Shown in pieces: positions 7,119-14,849 of a DNA stretch of 58,632 nucleotides (within the stretch, counting starts at the first letter, position 1; each line of letters begins with the position of its first letter). The position numbers were made by a program, and so were the translations under genes. The DNA is from GCA-2746795 sp964643965. GTDB lineage: Bacteria; Chloroflexota; Anaerolineae; Promineifilales; Promineifilaceae. Under the pieces are notes generated by a model. That model worked only from the letters and a program-made list of their open reading frames with translations. It was not told where the DNA came from and did not search any database. The DNA is taken from the NCBI GenBank assembly GCA_964643965.1, contig CAZXVH010000019.1:1-58632 (forward strand). Direction: 5' to 3'.

Positions 7119-9428
7119 ATGGCATATTTTGTCAAACAACTGGAGCGTTGGCATCCGGTTGTTTTTTTGCTGATATTTTTTACTCTGGCGCTGCAAACGG
7201 CCGTTTCCAAATTCTTCACCATGGATGAGCCAGTCCACATTATCCGGGGGGCAGCGCTGTGGCAGACGGGTGATACTCGCTTGCAATATGAACACACGCC
7301 TCTGGCGCATTGGGCCATCGGCGCTTTACTGCCCCTGGCCGATAACCTGCCGGCCATCGCCCAGTTACCCGATTGGCAAACGGTGCAGCATATCCCCCTG
7401 ACGGAGCAATTTTTATGGCTGGCGGACCCGCCGCTCAATCTGGCGCTGGTGACGCTGCTGGCCCGGCTGCCGGTGATTTTTGCCGGACTGCTGCTGGGAG
7501 CGGCGCTGGCGGCCTGGTCAAAGCAGATGGCGCTGCCAGGGCAGATGGCCGTGCTGATTCTGTACGCTTTTTCGCCCAACCTGCTGGCTCATTTTTCTTT
7601 GGCGACGACGGATGGGGTGTTAACGGCCGTTTTCACCCTCTCCCTCTTTGCCTTGTGGCGCTTCTGGCAACGGCCGGGTCTGGGGCGCTGGTTGCTGGCA
7701 GCCGGGCTGCTTGGTCTGGCCCTGGTAGCCAAATTGACGGCGCTGCTCTTGCTGCCGCTGGGGCTGATTCTCAGCTATGCCAGCGCTTATGAAAATAAAC
7801 CGCAGAGCGCGTGGAGAACGCGGAGAAAAAAGATTGCGGGGCTGAAGCCGCTCTCCTGGTGGCAGCCGGGGTTGATCTGGCTGGCCATGCTGCCCGCCGC
7901 CGGGCTGGTGGTGTGGGCGCTCTACAGCTTTGATCTACGCCCGCTGCCCTGGCTCAACCTGCCCCTGCCGGCCGCCGCCTACTTCAACAGCCTGCGCGAT
8001 CTGCTCCTCCATACGGGGGCCGGACATGTCAGCTTTATGCAAGGCCAGCGCTCGGTTGTAGGTTGGTGGAACTATTTTCTGGTGGCCTTCAGCGTCAAAA
8101 CCCCGGCCGTCACGTTGGCGCTGCTGGGCGTGGCGCTGGCCCTGCTCACCCGTCAACGGCGCTGGCGGCAGACGATTTACTGGTGGCTGCCGCCGCTGGC
8201 CTTGTTTGTAACGGCCAGTTTGGGCGGGCTGAACATTGGCTACCGGCACATTTTGGCCGTGCTGCCGTTTGCCTGGCTGCTGGTGGGGACAACGGCCGTT
8301 ACCTGGCAGCAAAAACGGTGGAGTCAGGTGGTGTGGTGGGGCTTGTTGGCCTGGTATGCCCTGGCCTCGCTGCGCCAGGCGCCCCATTACCTGGCCTATT
8401 TCAACGAGTTTGTGGGCGGCTCAGCGCAGGGCGTAACCCAGTTAAGCGACTCGAACCTGGATTGGGGGCAAGATTTACCGCTGCTGGCCGCTTACCTGGC
8501 GCAGAATCCGGCGGCGCAGTTCAGCTATTTTGGGCCGGGCGATCCAGCCTGGGCGGGCATCACGCGCCCCCCGTTAACCGGCTCCCCCGATTTTCATCCC
8601 GCCAATCCCGCGCCTGGCCGCTACGCCCTCAGCGCCAGCCACATCCAGGGCATCCAGTTGGCCGACTGGGATCTGTTCGACAACTTCCGCCGCCGAGAAC
8701 CAACGGGCAGCCTGGGCTACTCGATTTTGCTTTACGAGATCCAGTCCACACACGAAGGCGGCTGGGTGGCGCACTGTTTAGACCCCGGACCGATTTTGAC
8801 GGAAACGGCCGTTACCCACATTTTGGGTATTTCCAATTACCGCTCCGTCTTTTTCGACTGCGCCACCAGTTGGGTGTTCCCGGATGGCGGCGCGCCGGGC
8901 TGGTATATTTTGCCGCAGCGCTCAGAGTGGCCGCCCGCCGCCTGGCTGCCGGAGAATCTGTCGCTGGTCTATAACCATGATGCGGCCGGCGACGAACCTT
9001 CGTATGCCGTGTACTATTGGGATGGCGAGACGGCGCCGTTTGCCAACCTGTTTCCTCCCGGACAGACGGCGCAGTTGGCGGGTGGGGACAGTTTGCCTTT
9101 GCCTGTTTCTGTGGGGGAGACGGCGACGCTGGCCGGCTACCGGCTGGAAAGGTTTGACTGGTGGACGGGCTGGCGGGTTGTGGAGGAAACGGCCGTTCCC
9201 CTCACCCTGGCTGGTCATTTGTACGCCGGGGGGCCGCCGTTGGTGGCCGACGGCCTCGGTTTCACCAGCGAGCAGTGGCGGGCGGGCGATCTGTTTTTGC
9301 AGCGTTTTGCCTATTCACAGAGCGGCGATTTCCTGGAGACCGGCCTGTATGATTTTATGACTGGAGAACGGCTGGGGGTAGAAAACGGCCGTGACGCTGG
9401 CGCCCTATTGCGTCTGCTGCCAAAATGA
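7119..9428 (+). CDS. GT39-like polyprenyl-sugar membrane glycosyltransferase
   Basis: This 769-residue integral membrane protein belongs to the GT-C superfamily (PMT/ArnT-like). These enzymes take a sugar from a polyprenyl-phosphate donor and transfer it outside the membrane. The first loop has the acidic signature FTMDEPVHIIRGAALW (about residues 31-46) and then YEHTPLAHWAIGALLPL. Roughly ten membrane segments occupy residues 10-430, followed by a large extracytoplasmic C-terminal part with NSNLDWGQDLPLLAAYL-like features (SDSNLDWGQDL, near residue 448). At about residues 227-238 it carries KPQSAWRTRRKK, encoded by a sequence resembling an intergenic repeat (see 7797-7832). The acceptor is unknown. 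The gene stands alone. Confidence 0.82.
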   Translation: MAYFVKQLERWHPVVFLLIFFTLALQTAVSKFFTMDEPVHIIRGAALWQTGDTRLQYEHTPLAHWAIGALLPLADNLPAIAQLPDWQTVQHIPLTEQFLWLADPPLNLALVTLLARLPVIFAGLLLGAALAAWSKQMALPGQMAVLILYAFSPNLLAHFSLATTDGVLTAVFTLSLFALWRFWQRPGLGRWLLAAGLLGLALVAKLTALLLLPLGLILSYASAYENKPQSAWRTRRKKIAGLKPLSWWQPGLIWLAMLPAAGLVVWALYSFDLRPLPWLNLPLPAAAYFNSLRDLLLHTGAGHVSFMQGQRSVVGWWNYFLVAFSVKTPAVTLALLGVALALLTRQRRWRQTIYWWLPPLALFVTASLGGLNIGYRHILAVLPFAWLLVGTTAVTWQQKRWSQVVWWGLLAWYALASLRQAPHYLAYFNEFVGGSAQGVTQLSDSNLDWGQDLPLLAAYLAQNPAAQFSYFGPGDPAWAGITRPPLTGSPDFHPANPAPGRYALSASHIQGIQLADWDLFDNFRRREPTGSLGYSILLYEIQSTHEGGWVAHCLDPGPILTETAVTHILGISNYRSVFFDCATSWVFPDGGAPGWYILPQRSEWPPAAWLPENLSLVYNHDAAGDEPSYAVYYWDGETAPFANLFPPGQTAQLAGGDSLPLPVSVGETATLAGYRLERFDWWTGWRVVEETAVPLTLAGHLYAGGPPLVADGLGFTSEQWRAGDLFLQRFAYSQSGDFLETGLYDFMTGERLGVENGRDAGALLRLLPK
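7797..7832. repeat. Intergenic-type repeat inside the glycosyltransferase gene
   Basis: The stretch has the pattern CCGCAGAGCGCG / GGAGAACGCGGAGAA and closely resembles the spacer sequence just after uvrA (17742-17768, CCGCAGAGGACGCGGAG...). It is read in frame as KPQSAWRTRRKK, a cluster of basic residues in a cytoplasmic loop. Confidence 0.6.
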
Positions 9429-9678
9429 AAAAGGTTTTGGATAGAGGTATGCGTCACAAAAAATTGCCGGAACGATACCCCTCACTCCTGTTTTTAAGGC
9501 AAGCCGAAGCTATTGGAGAGCATTTCGTAAGCGTTCGTAAATACAGGGCAATTTTTCAGATCGGTTCAATCTTGGCATTCATTCGGTTCTAACTCTCAGC
9601 TTAACCCATATCGGCAAAAACTGGTATCCTGGTTAAAATGGGGCCAAATCGTCCAACTTATTTCAAACAAAGGTGAAC

Positions 9679-12429
9679 ATGCAGCAAAATCAAGCCTGGT
9701 ATACCCAATCCACCGCAGAGACCCTGGCCGCCCTTCACAGCGACCTTGCCCAGGGCCTCTCCGAAAGCGAGGTCCAAACCCGCCGCGCCCAATTCGGCCC
9801 CAACGAGTTAAGCGAACGGAGCGGCAAACATCCCCTGAAACTGCTTTGGGAACAGGTGAGTAGCGTCATGGTGCTTATCCTCATCGCTGCCGCCGTCGTT
9901 TCTGCTTTCCTGGGGCAGGTGACGGAAGCTGTGGCTATTGGCGCCATTGTGGTGCTGTTCGTCATCCTCGGTTTTGTGCAGGAATACCGCGCGGAGCAGG
10001 CGATGGCCGCCCTCAAGAAGCTGGCCGTGCCGCTGGTGCGGGTGCGGCGTGGTGGCAAATTGGTGGAACTATCGGCCGTGCAACTGGTTCCGGGCGACAT
10101 TATTTTGCTGGAAGCGGGTAACGCCATCCCCGCCGATGCCCGCGTGGTGGAAAGCGCCAATTTACGGGTGCAAGAAGCGGCGCTGACGGGCGAATCGGAA
10201 GCGGTGGAAAAACAAACGGCCGTTATCACCAAACTGGATCCCCCCCTCGGCGACCGTCTCAATATGCTCTACCTGGGCACGACCGTCACCTATGGCCGGG
10301 GAACGGCCGTTGTCACTGCCACCGGTATGGAAACGGAGCTGGGCAAAATCGCCGCGCTCATCCAAAGCGTAGAAGACGCCCAAACGCCCCTGCAAAAACA
10401 GCTCGACGGTGTGGGTAAAATGCTGGCAGTCGCCGGTATCATCGTGGCGGCGTTGGTGCTGGTTATCGGCGTCATTGCCGGAGAATCGCTGGATGAGATG
10501 TTCTTAACGGCCGTTTCCGTGGCCGTGGCCGTTGTGCCAGAAGGCTTACCCGCCGTGGTCACCATCACCCTGGCCCTGGGTGCGCAAAGGATGCTGCGCC
10601 GCAGCGCCCTCATCCGCAAACTGCCCGCCGTGGAAACGCTCGGTTCCGTCACCGTCATCTGCTCCGACAAAACCGGTACGCTCACCATCAACCGCATGAC
10701 CGTCACCGTCATCGACGTGGCCGGCCATTTTCTGGAACTGGCGGGCACGGATGAAAACGCCGCCTCCTACCTGAAGTTGGCCGACAACCCCGACGACCTG
10801 TTCACCAATCGCCCGCCCGCCATTGGCCTGACGTTGGCCGCTGGCGCCCTATGCAACGACGCTTCCGTCAACCCCGACCCCGAAACAGGGCGCTACACCG
10901 TCATGGGCGACCCCACCGAAGGGGCGCTGCTGGTGGCGGCGCAACAGGCAGGCGTCACCCGCGAGGCTCTGGAAGCGGTGCTGCCCCGCGTGGCCGAACT
11001 GCCCTTCGATTCTGAGCGCAAACGGATGACGACGGTGCATGAACTGGCCGCCAACGCCGCCACTCTACCCGTCGCCGTGCGCCAACTGCCGGGCAGTGAT
11101 GCCCCCTATGTCGCCTTCACGAAAGGAGCGGTTGATGGCCTCTTGGCGCTCACCAGCCGCGTCTGGCACGGTCACCAGATCGTGCCGCTGGACGAGGCGG
11201 GGCGCACCCGCATTGACATTGCTAACAGCGATATGGCGCAAAAAGGGATGCGCGTTTTAGGGCTGGCGATGCAGCGCCTGGAGAAGCCGGATGAGCCGTT
11301 GGAGCAGGATTTGGTGTTCATCGGGCTGGTGGGCATGATTGACCCGCCGCGCCCGGAAGTGAAGACGGCCGTGGCCACCGCCAAAACCGCCGGCATACGC
11401 CCCATCATGATTACCGGCGACCATCCCCTGACCGCCCGTTTTATTGCGCATGATCTGGGAATTAGTGAAAACGGCCGTGTCAAAACCGGCCAAAATATCG
11501 ACCAGATGACGCCCGAAGAACTGGCCGAAGCGGTGCGCGACGTCTCCATTTTTGCGCGGGTCTCGCCGGAGCATAAACTACGCATCGTCGAAGCGCTGCA
11601 AAACCAGGGAGAAATCGTAGCCATGACTGGCGATGGCGTGAACGATTCCCCCGCCCTGCGCAAAGCCGATATCGGTGTGGCCATGGGCATCACCGGCACG
11701 GATGTGTCCAAAGAAGCGTCGGAAATGGTGCTGCTCGACGACAATTTCGCCACCATCATCGCCGCCGTAGAAGAAGGGCGCGTCATCTTCGACAATATCC
11801 GCCGCTTCGTTAAATTTTCCATTGCCGGTAATTTGGGCAAAGTGCTGGTCATGCTGGCGACGCCGCTTTTTGGCATTGCTATTGCCCTGGAGCCGCTGCA
11901 ACTGCTCTGGCTCAACTTACTCACCGACGGGCTGTTGGGTCTGGGTATGGGCGTGGAACCGGCCGAAAAAGGGATCATGAAGCGGCCGCCGCGCCAACCA
12001 CAAGCCAGCCTGTTCAACGAAGGGCTGGGGCGTCACATCGTCTGGGTGGGAATCTTCATTGGCCTGGTGGCGCTGGCGGTAGCCGCCGCCTTCTACAATC
12101 CGGCGCATCCCGAAGACCAAACCTGGCAGACGATGTTGTTTACCACGCTGGCCTTTTTGCAAGTGGGTCAAGCGCTGGCTTCCCGTTCCAACTACGAATC
12201 GTTCTTTAAGCGGGGCTGGCGCAGCAACCCTACATTGCTTTGGTTGATTCTAATCGTTGTTTTGCTGCAACTGGTGGTAATTTATTTGCCTGTGCTGGAG
12301 AGTTTCTTCCATGTCGATCCGCTGACGGCGCTGGAATTACTCGTCTGTATTGTGGCGGGCAGCCTGGCTTTTTGGGCGATTGAGTTGGAGAAATGGTGGC
12401 TGCGAACCAAGACCAGACGGGTTTATTAA
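9679..12429 (+). CDS. P-type calcium/cation-transporting ATPase (P2A)
   Basis: This pump exports Ca2+ or related cations using ATP. The 916-residue protein has the full P2A order: N-terminal cation ATPase domain, actuator loop with LTGESEAVEK (about residue 170), M4 with VVPEGLPAVVT (about 286, the ion-binding PEGL signature), the phosphorylation site CSDKTGTLT (aspartate about 330), the N domain, the hinge TGDGVNDSPALRKADIGVAMG region near 650, and M6 with WLNLLTDG. These match SERCA/PMR1-like pumps, not K- or heavy-metal types. A GTG six bases upstream (9673) is in frame, but AAGG fits the ATG at 9679 better. The upstream 250 bases hold no gene; they include AAGCGTTCGTAAATA, shared with the palindromic element at 42344. 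Confidence 0.93.
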   Translation: MQQNQAWYTQSTAETLAALHSDLAQGLSESEVQTRRAQFGPNELSERSGKHPLKLLWEQVSSVMVLILIAAAVVSAFLGQVTEAVAIGAIVVLFVILGFVQEYRAEQAMAALKKLAVPLVRVRRGGKLVELSAVQLVPGDIILLEAGNAIPADARVVESANLRVQEAALTGESEAVEKQTAVITKLDPPLGDRLNMLYLGTTVTYGRGTAVVTATGMETELGKIAALIQSVEDAQTPLQKQLDGVGKMLAVAGIIVAALVLVIGVIAGESLDEMFLTAVSVAVAVVPEGLPAVVTITLALGAQRMLRRSALIRKLPAVETLGSVTVICSDKTGTLTINRMTVTVIDVAGHFLELAGTDENAASYLKLADNPDDLFTNRPPAIGLTLAAGALCNDASVNPDPETGRYTVMGDPTEGALLVAAQQAGVTREALEAVLPRVAELPFDSERKRMTTVHELAANAATLPVAVRQLPGSDAPYVAFTKGAVDGLLALTSRVWHGHQIVPLDEAGRTRIDIANSDMAQKGMRVLGLAMQRLEKPDEPLEQDLVFIGLVGMIDPPRPEVKTAVATAKTAGIRPIMITGDHPLTARFIAHDLGISENGRVKTGQNIDQMTPEELAEAVRDVSIFARVSPEHKLRIVEALQNQGEIVAMTGDGVNDSPALRKADIGVAMGITGTDVSKEASEMVLLDDNFATIIAAVEEGRVIFDNIRRFVKFSIAGNLGKVLVMLATPLFGIAIALEPLQLLWLNLLTDGLLGLGMGVEPAEKGIMKRPPRQPQASLFNEGLGRHIVWVGIFIGLVALAVAAAFYNPAHPEDQTWQTMLFTTLAFLQVGQALASRSNYESFFKRGWRSNPTLLWLILIVVLLQLVVIYLPVLESFFHVDPLTALELLVCIVAGSLAFWAIELEKWWLRTKTRRVY

Positions 12430-12514
12430 CCTCCTGGTCTATAAAGTTATTCCGCCATATCAAAGAAGTCTTCATGATAAGGTGCGTAAGGATACCTGTG
12501 AGGTCTAAACCGAT

Positions 12515-13510
12515 ATGAACAAAACCATGACCCCCATCCAAGGATTCTTCTTTATTTTGATTACGCTTGGCAGCATTGCGCTGCTGATTTTTACGACGCC
12601 GATATGGGAAGCGCTGCTGGTGGCTGCTATTTTGGCCTATCTCCTTAACCCGCTGGTGGCGCGACTGGCCACCCGGTGGCATGGTCGGCGTGGGTTGGCG
12701 ACGGCGGTGGTTTACATTTTCATCGTGGCCATCATCTTAGGTCTCATATCGGCGGTGGGGGCGCTTATTTGGGGACAAGCGCCAGGCTGGGCGCAAGAAT
12801 TAGAAACGGCTTTGAATGAATTGGTGGCATGGATGCAACGGCCGTTTATCGTGTTAGGGTTTACCGTTCACCCAGAAATGCTCGTCAATTATCTGCAACG
12901 CACGGGCAGCAACGCCCTCACGGCGCTGCCCATCGGCTCCAGCTTACTGGGTGGCGTGGGCGAAAATTTGCTTTGGAGTTTGGTGGTGCTGGTGGGGCTG
13001 TTTTACCTGCTGCGTGACGGCCCTCAAATCCCGTCCAAACTCATCGCCAGCCTGCCGCCGGAGTACCAGGAAGACGGCCGTTTTCTGTTGGCAGAACTGG
13101 ACGGCATCTGGCGCGTTTCTCTGCGGGTGCAGCTCGTCATCTTCGCCATTATCGCCATCCTGTTTGTGGCCAGCACCATCCTGATTTTGTGGCTTTTTCG
13201 CCAGGGCTGGCTGCCTCTGTCGCCGATTGGCCTGATTGTTTTAATTATTGTGGTCTACGCCGCCATTCAACAGATCGACAACCTGTGGCTGCGGCCGCAA
13301 TATATGAGTCATGCCCTGAAACTGCATCCGGGCGTGGTCATGGTAGCGCTCATTTCGGCGCTGGCGCTGACGGGCATTTTGGGCGCCATTATTGTGGTGC
13401 CAGTCTTGGCCAGTTTGAAGGTGCTGGCGGAGTATGTGTATGACAAATGGCAAACTGAGCCGCCCCCGCCTGATGCGCTTGAAGATGATGCCGATGGTGT
13501 GGATGGATAA
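12515..13510 (+). CDS. AI-2E family transporter (TqsA/PerM-like permease)
   Basis: This 331-residue membrane protein matches the AI-2E/UPF0118 family, which includes putative autoinducer-2 exporters and Na+/H+ antiporters; substrate cannot be inferred. It shows N-terminal paired membrane segments (about residues 8-28 and 30-45), a segment near 70-95, the long extramembrane part, and the C-terminal helices including IQQIDNLWLRPQYMSHALKLHP-type residues (QQIDNLWLRP about 251), a family signature. The tail is an acidic linker (PPPPDALEDDADGVDG). The start has GAGG upstream. It follows the calcium pump by 85 bases on the same strand. A short overlapping reading frame starts inside its last codons (13503-13613). 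Confidence 0.88.
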   Translation: MNKTMTPIQGFFFILITLGSIALLIFTTPIWEALLVAAILAYLLNPLVARLATRWHGRRGLATAVVYIFIVAIILGLISAVGALIWGQAPGWAQELETALNELVAWMQRPFIVLGFTVHPEMLVNYLQRTGSNALTALPIGSSLLGGVGENLLWSLVVLVGLFYLLRDGPQIPSKLIASLPPEYQEDGRFLLAELDGIWRVSLRVQLVIFAIIAILFVASTILILWLFRQGWLPLSPIGLIVLIIVVYAAIQQIDNLWLRPQYMSHALKLHPGVVMVALISALALTGILGAIIVVPVLASLKVLAEYVYDKWQTEPPPPDALEDDADGVDG

Positions 13511-13613
13511 CGGCCGTTTGCTGGAAATGGAGATCTTACAGGCGTTGGCCCATGATCAGATGGACGAGACGGCAGCGGCTCTGGCCAGGCTGTTGGGTAT
13601 CTTACCGGATTAA
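13503..13613 (+). CDS. Possible small overlapping ORF (36 residues)
   Basis: An ATG inside the last codons of the AI-2E gene opens a frame of 36 residues containing RLLEMEILQALAHDQMDET and ending in RLLGILPD. The peptide is predicted to be an amphipathic helix and looks protein-like rather than random. The same frame is open further upstream (LMRLKMMPMVW). It could be a translationally coupled peptide or the original C-terminus of the permease displaced by a frameshift. It has no clear ribosome binding site. Confidence 0.25.
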   Translation: MDNGRLLEMEILQALAHDQMDETAAALARLLGILPD

Positions 13614-13686
13614 GCCTTATTGTTTTCGTGTTCCAGGTATGTTATGCTTTGGAAAACTTGGCAGAATTGGCAACAGGAGCGTGACG

Positions 13687-14046
13687 ATGGACGTTGTGCT
13701 TGATCAAGGGTTACTTGCGAAAATGCAGGCAACCGAGGTGGATATTAATATTCATGTGAAAGCGGCCTTCAATGTGACCCCTTTCGTTGCCCGGCAAAAA
13801 GTCAATGTGATGCTGCTCGATAAAGTAGGCACCGGTTTATTGGCTGAATCTCCTGACCTGGTGGCAACAGACGGCCGTTTATGTTGGCGCACACCCATTG
13901 TCCTGGCATTGCCTGGTTATGGCCGACTGGGTAAGGTAGGTACAGTTGATGTAGATGCTCAGTCCGGAGAAGTCTTGGCTGATGAAACCTTGATCGAAAC
14001 CATAACCCATCATGCCGACAAGCTTGCTCCCAGTCCCACACCATAA
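13687..14046 (+). CDS. Hypothetical protein paired with a C39-like peptidase
   Basis: I do not recognise a named family. The chosen ATG has AGGAG about eight bases upstream; the frame is open further upstream but without conservation signals. The 119 residues are soluble and predicted mainly beta, with VDINIHVKAAFNVTPFVARQ, then WRTPIVLALPGYGRLGKVG, then TVDVDAQSGEVLADETLIE. The VDAQSGEVL element resembles the turn seen in PepSY-like and related small alpha/beta domains, but this is only a similarity of pattern. Its 3' end overlaps the next gene by 35 bases, so the two are surely co-translated and probably work together. Confidence 0.65.
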   Translation: MDVVLDQGLLAKMQATEVDINIHVKAAFNVTPFVARQKVNVMLLDKVGTGLLAESPDLVATDGRLCWRTPIVLALPGYGRLGKVGTVDVDAQSGEVLADETLIETITHHADKLAPSPTP

Positions 14047-14470
14047 ACAGAGTCACGGTGGGGCATGTCTGCCTACTGCTGTTCATATGGTGCTTGAATT
14101 CCTGGGATATTCTTTCAGCGAAGCTGAACTTGCCCAAAGACTGGGCACGAAATCGTTCGGTACGCCGGCCCCCAACTTGCGCCGCCTGGAAAAAATCGGC
14201 TTTTCCGTCATTTATGAATCAGGCGCTCTGTCTACTATACAGGCTCATGTTCAAAAAGGGTCTCCATGCCTGACCTTCGTTCAAACCGGTGATTTACCCT
14301 ATTGGGACGAAAACACCGCCCACGTTATCGTTGTCATCGGGATTGACGACGATAACATCTACGTGAATGATCCAGCATTTGATATGGCTCCTCAAATCAT
14401 CTCTCTCGATTATTTTCTATTAGCCTGGTCCGAATTCGATCATCGATACGCGATAATTCAGCCCGGCTAA
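14012..14470 (+). CDS. C39-like papain-fold cysteine peptidase
   Basis: The 152-residue protein has the layout of the peptidase C39-like family. The glutamine-cysteine pattern HKQSHGGACLPTAVHMVLEF (about residues 11-30) supplies an oxyanion-hole glutamine and the catalytic cysteine. The histidine lies in ENTAHVIVVIGID (about 103), and the third residue in VNDPAFD (about 118). No signal peptide or transporter domain is present, so it acts in the cytoplasm or is a pseudo-enzyme. It overlaps the upstream 119-residue protein gene by 35 bases. The partnership suggests processing or sequestering of that partner, but this is inference. Confidence 0.7.
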   Translation: MPTSLLPVPHHKQSHGGACLPTAVHMVLEFLGYSFSEAELAQRLGTKSFGTPAPNLRRLEKIGFSVIYESGALSTIQAHVQKGSPCLTFVQTGDLPYWDENTAHVIVVIGIDDDNIYVNDPAFDMAPQIISLDYFLLAWSEFDHRYAIIQPG

Positions 14471-14849
14471 TCCCTTCCCATACCCCAAATCAATACAGAG
14501 CGATCCATCGATGATCCATTTTGATCATGACCCTGATCCACGCCTGCCGGTATTGTGTGACCAGATAATTTCATACCATTTTATGATATGCTTTTTGCGT
14601 GTTTGACGACTTGTTACAAACAAAATTTTACATACCTAAACGATCTTTCGGCTGCCAACGGCCGTTTCTCCCCTCGCCACCCCCACCTTAAAATCTACGA
14701 AACGTTTATGGTTGCACCCCGCTCTCCGTGCTAGAATTATTGGTCGGCTCAAAAGCCCAAAAAATAAAAAGCAAAGATTAAAGATTAAAAAAACTCGAAT
14801 CGCCACCAATCAATCTTTAATCATCAATCTTTTTTCCACAGGAAAACGA
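14471..14849. other. Spacer before uvrA with heptad repeats
   Basis: No gene is seen in these 379 bases. One AACGGCCGTT copy lies near 14658. At 14773-14786 are two AAAGATT heptamers and at 14811-14831 three heptamers (CAATCTT, TAATCAT, CAATCTT). ATTAAAGATT in the first array and AATCTTTAAT in the second are complementary, so the uvrA leader can form a hairpin just before the start codon. I found no clear promoter or LexA-type box. Confidence 0.5.
14773..14831. repeat. Complementary heptad arrays in the uvrA leader
   Basis: Two AAAGATT heptamers (14773-14786) and three CAATCTT/TAATCAT heptamers (14811-14831) flank a 24-base spacer. A 10-bp perfect pairing (ATTAAAGATT with AATCTTTAAT) joins them. 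The structure ends 19 bases before the uvrA start codon and could affect its translation. Confidence 0.6.

Noticed and set aside
7119..9428. A biosynthetic or glycosylation gene cluster
   Set aside because: The three large membrane glycosyltransferases (7119, 21104, 32761) are far apart and lack sugar-nucleotide genes beside them.
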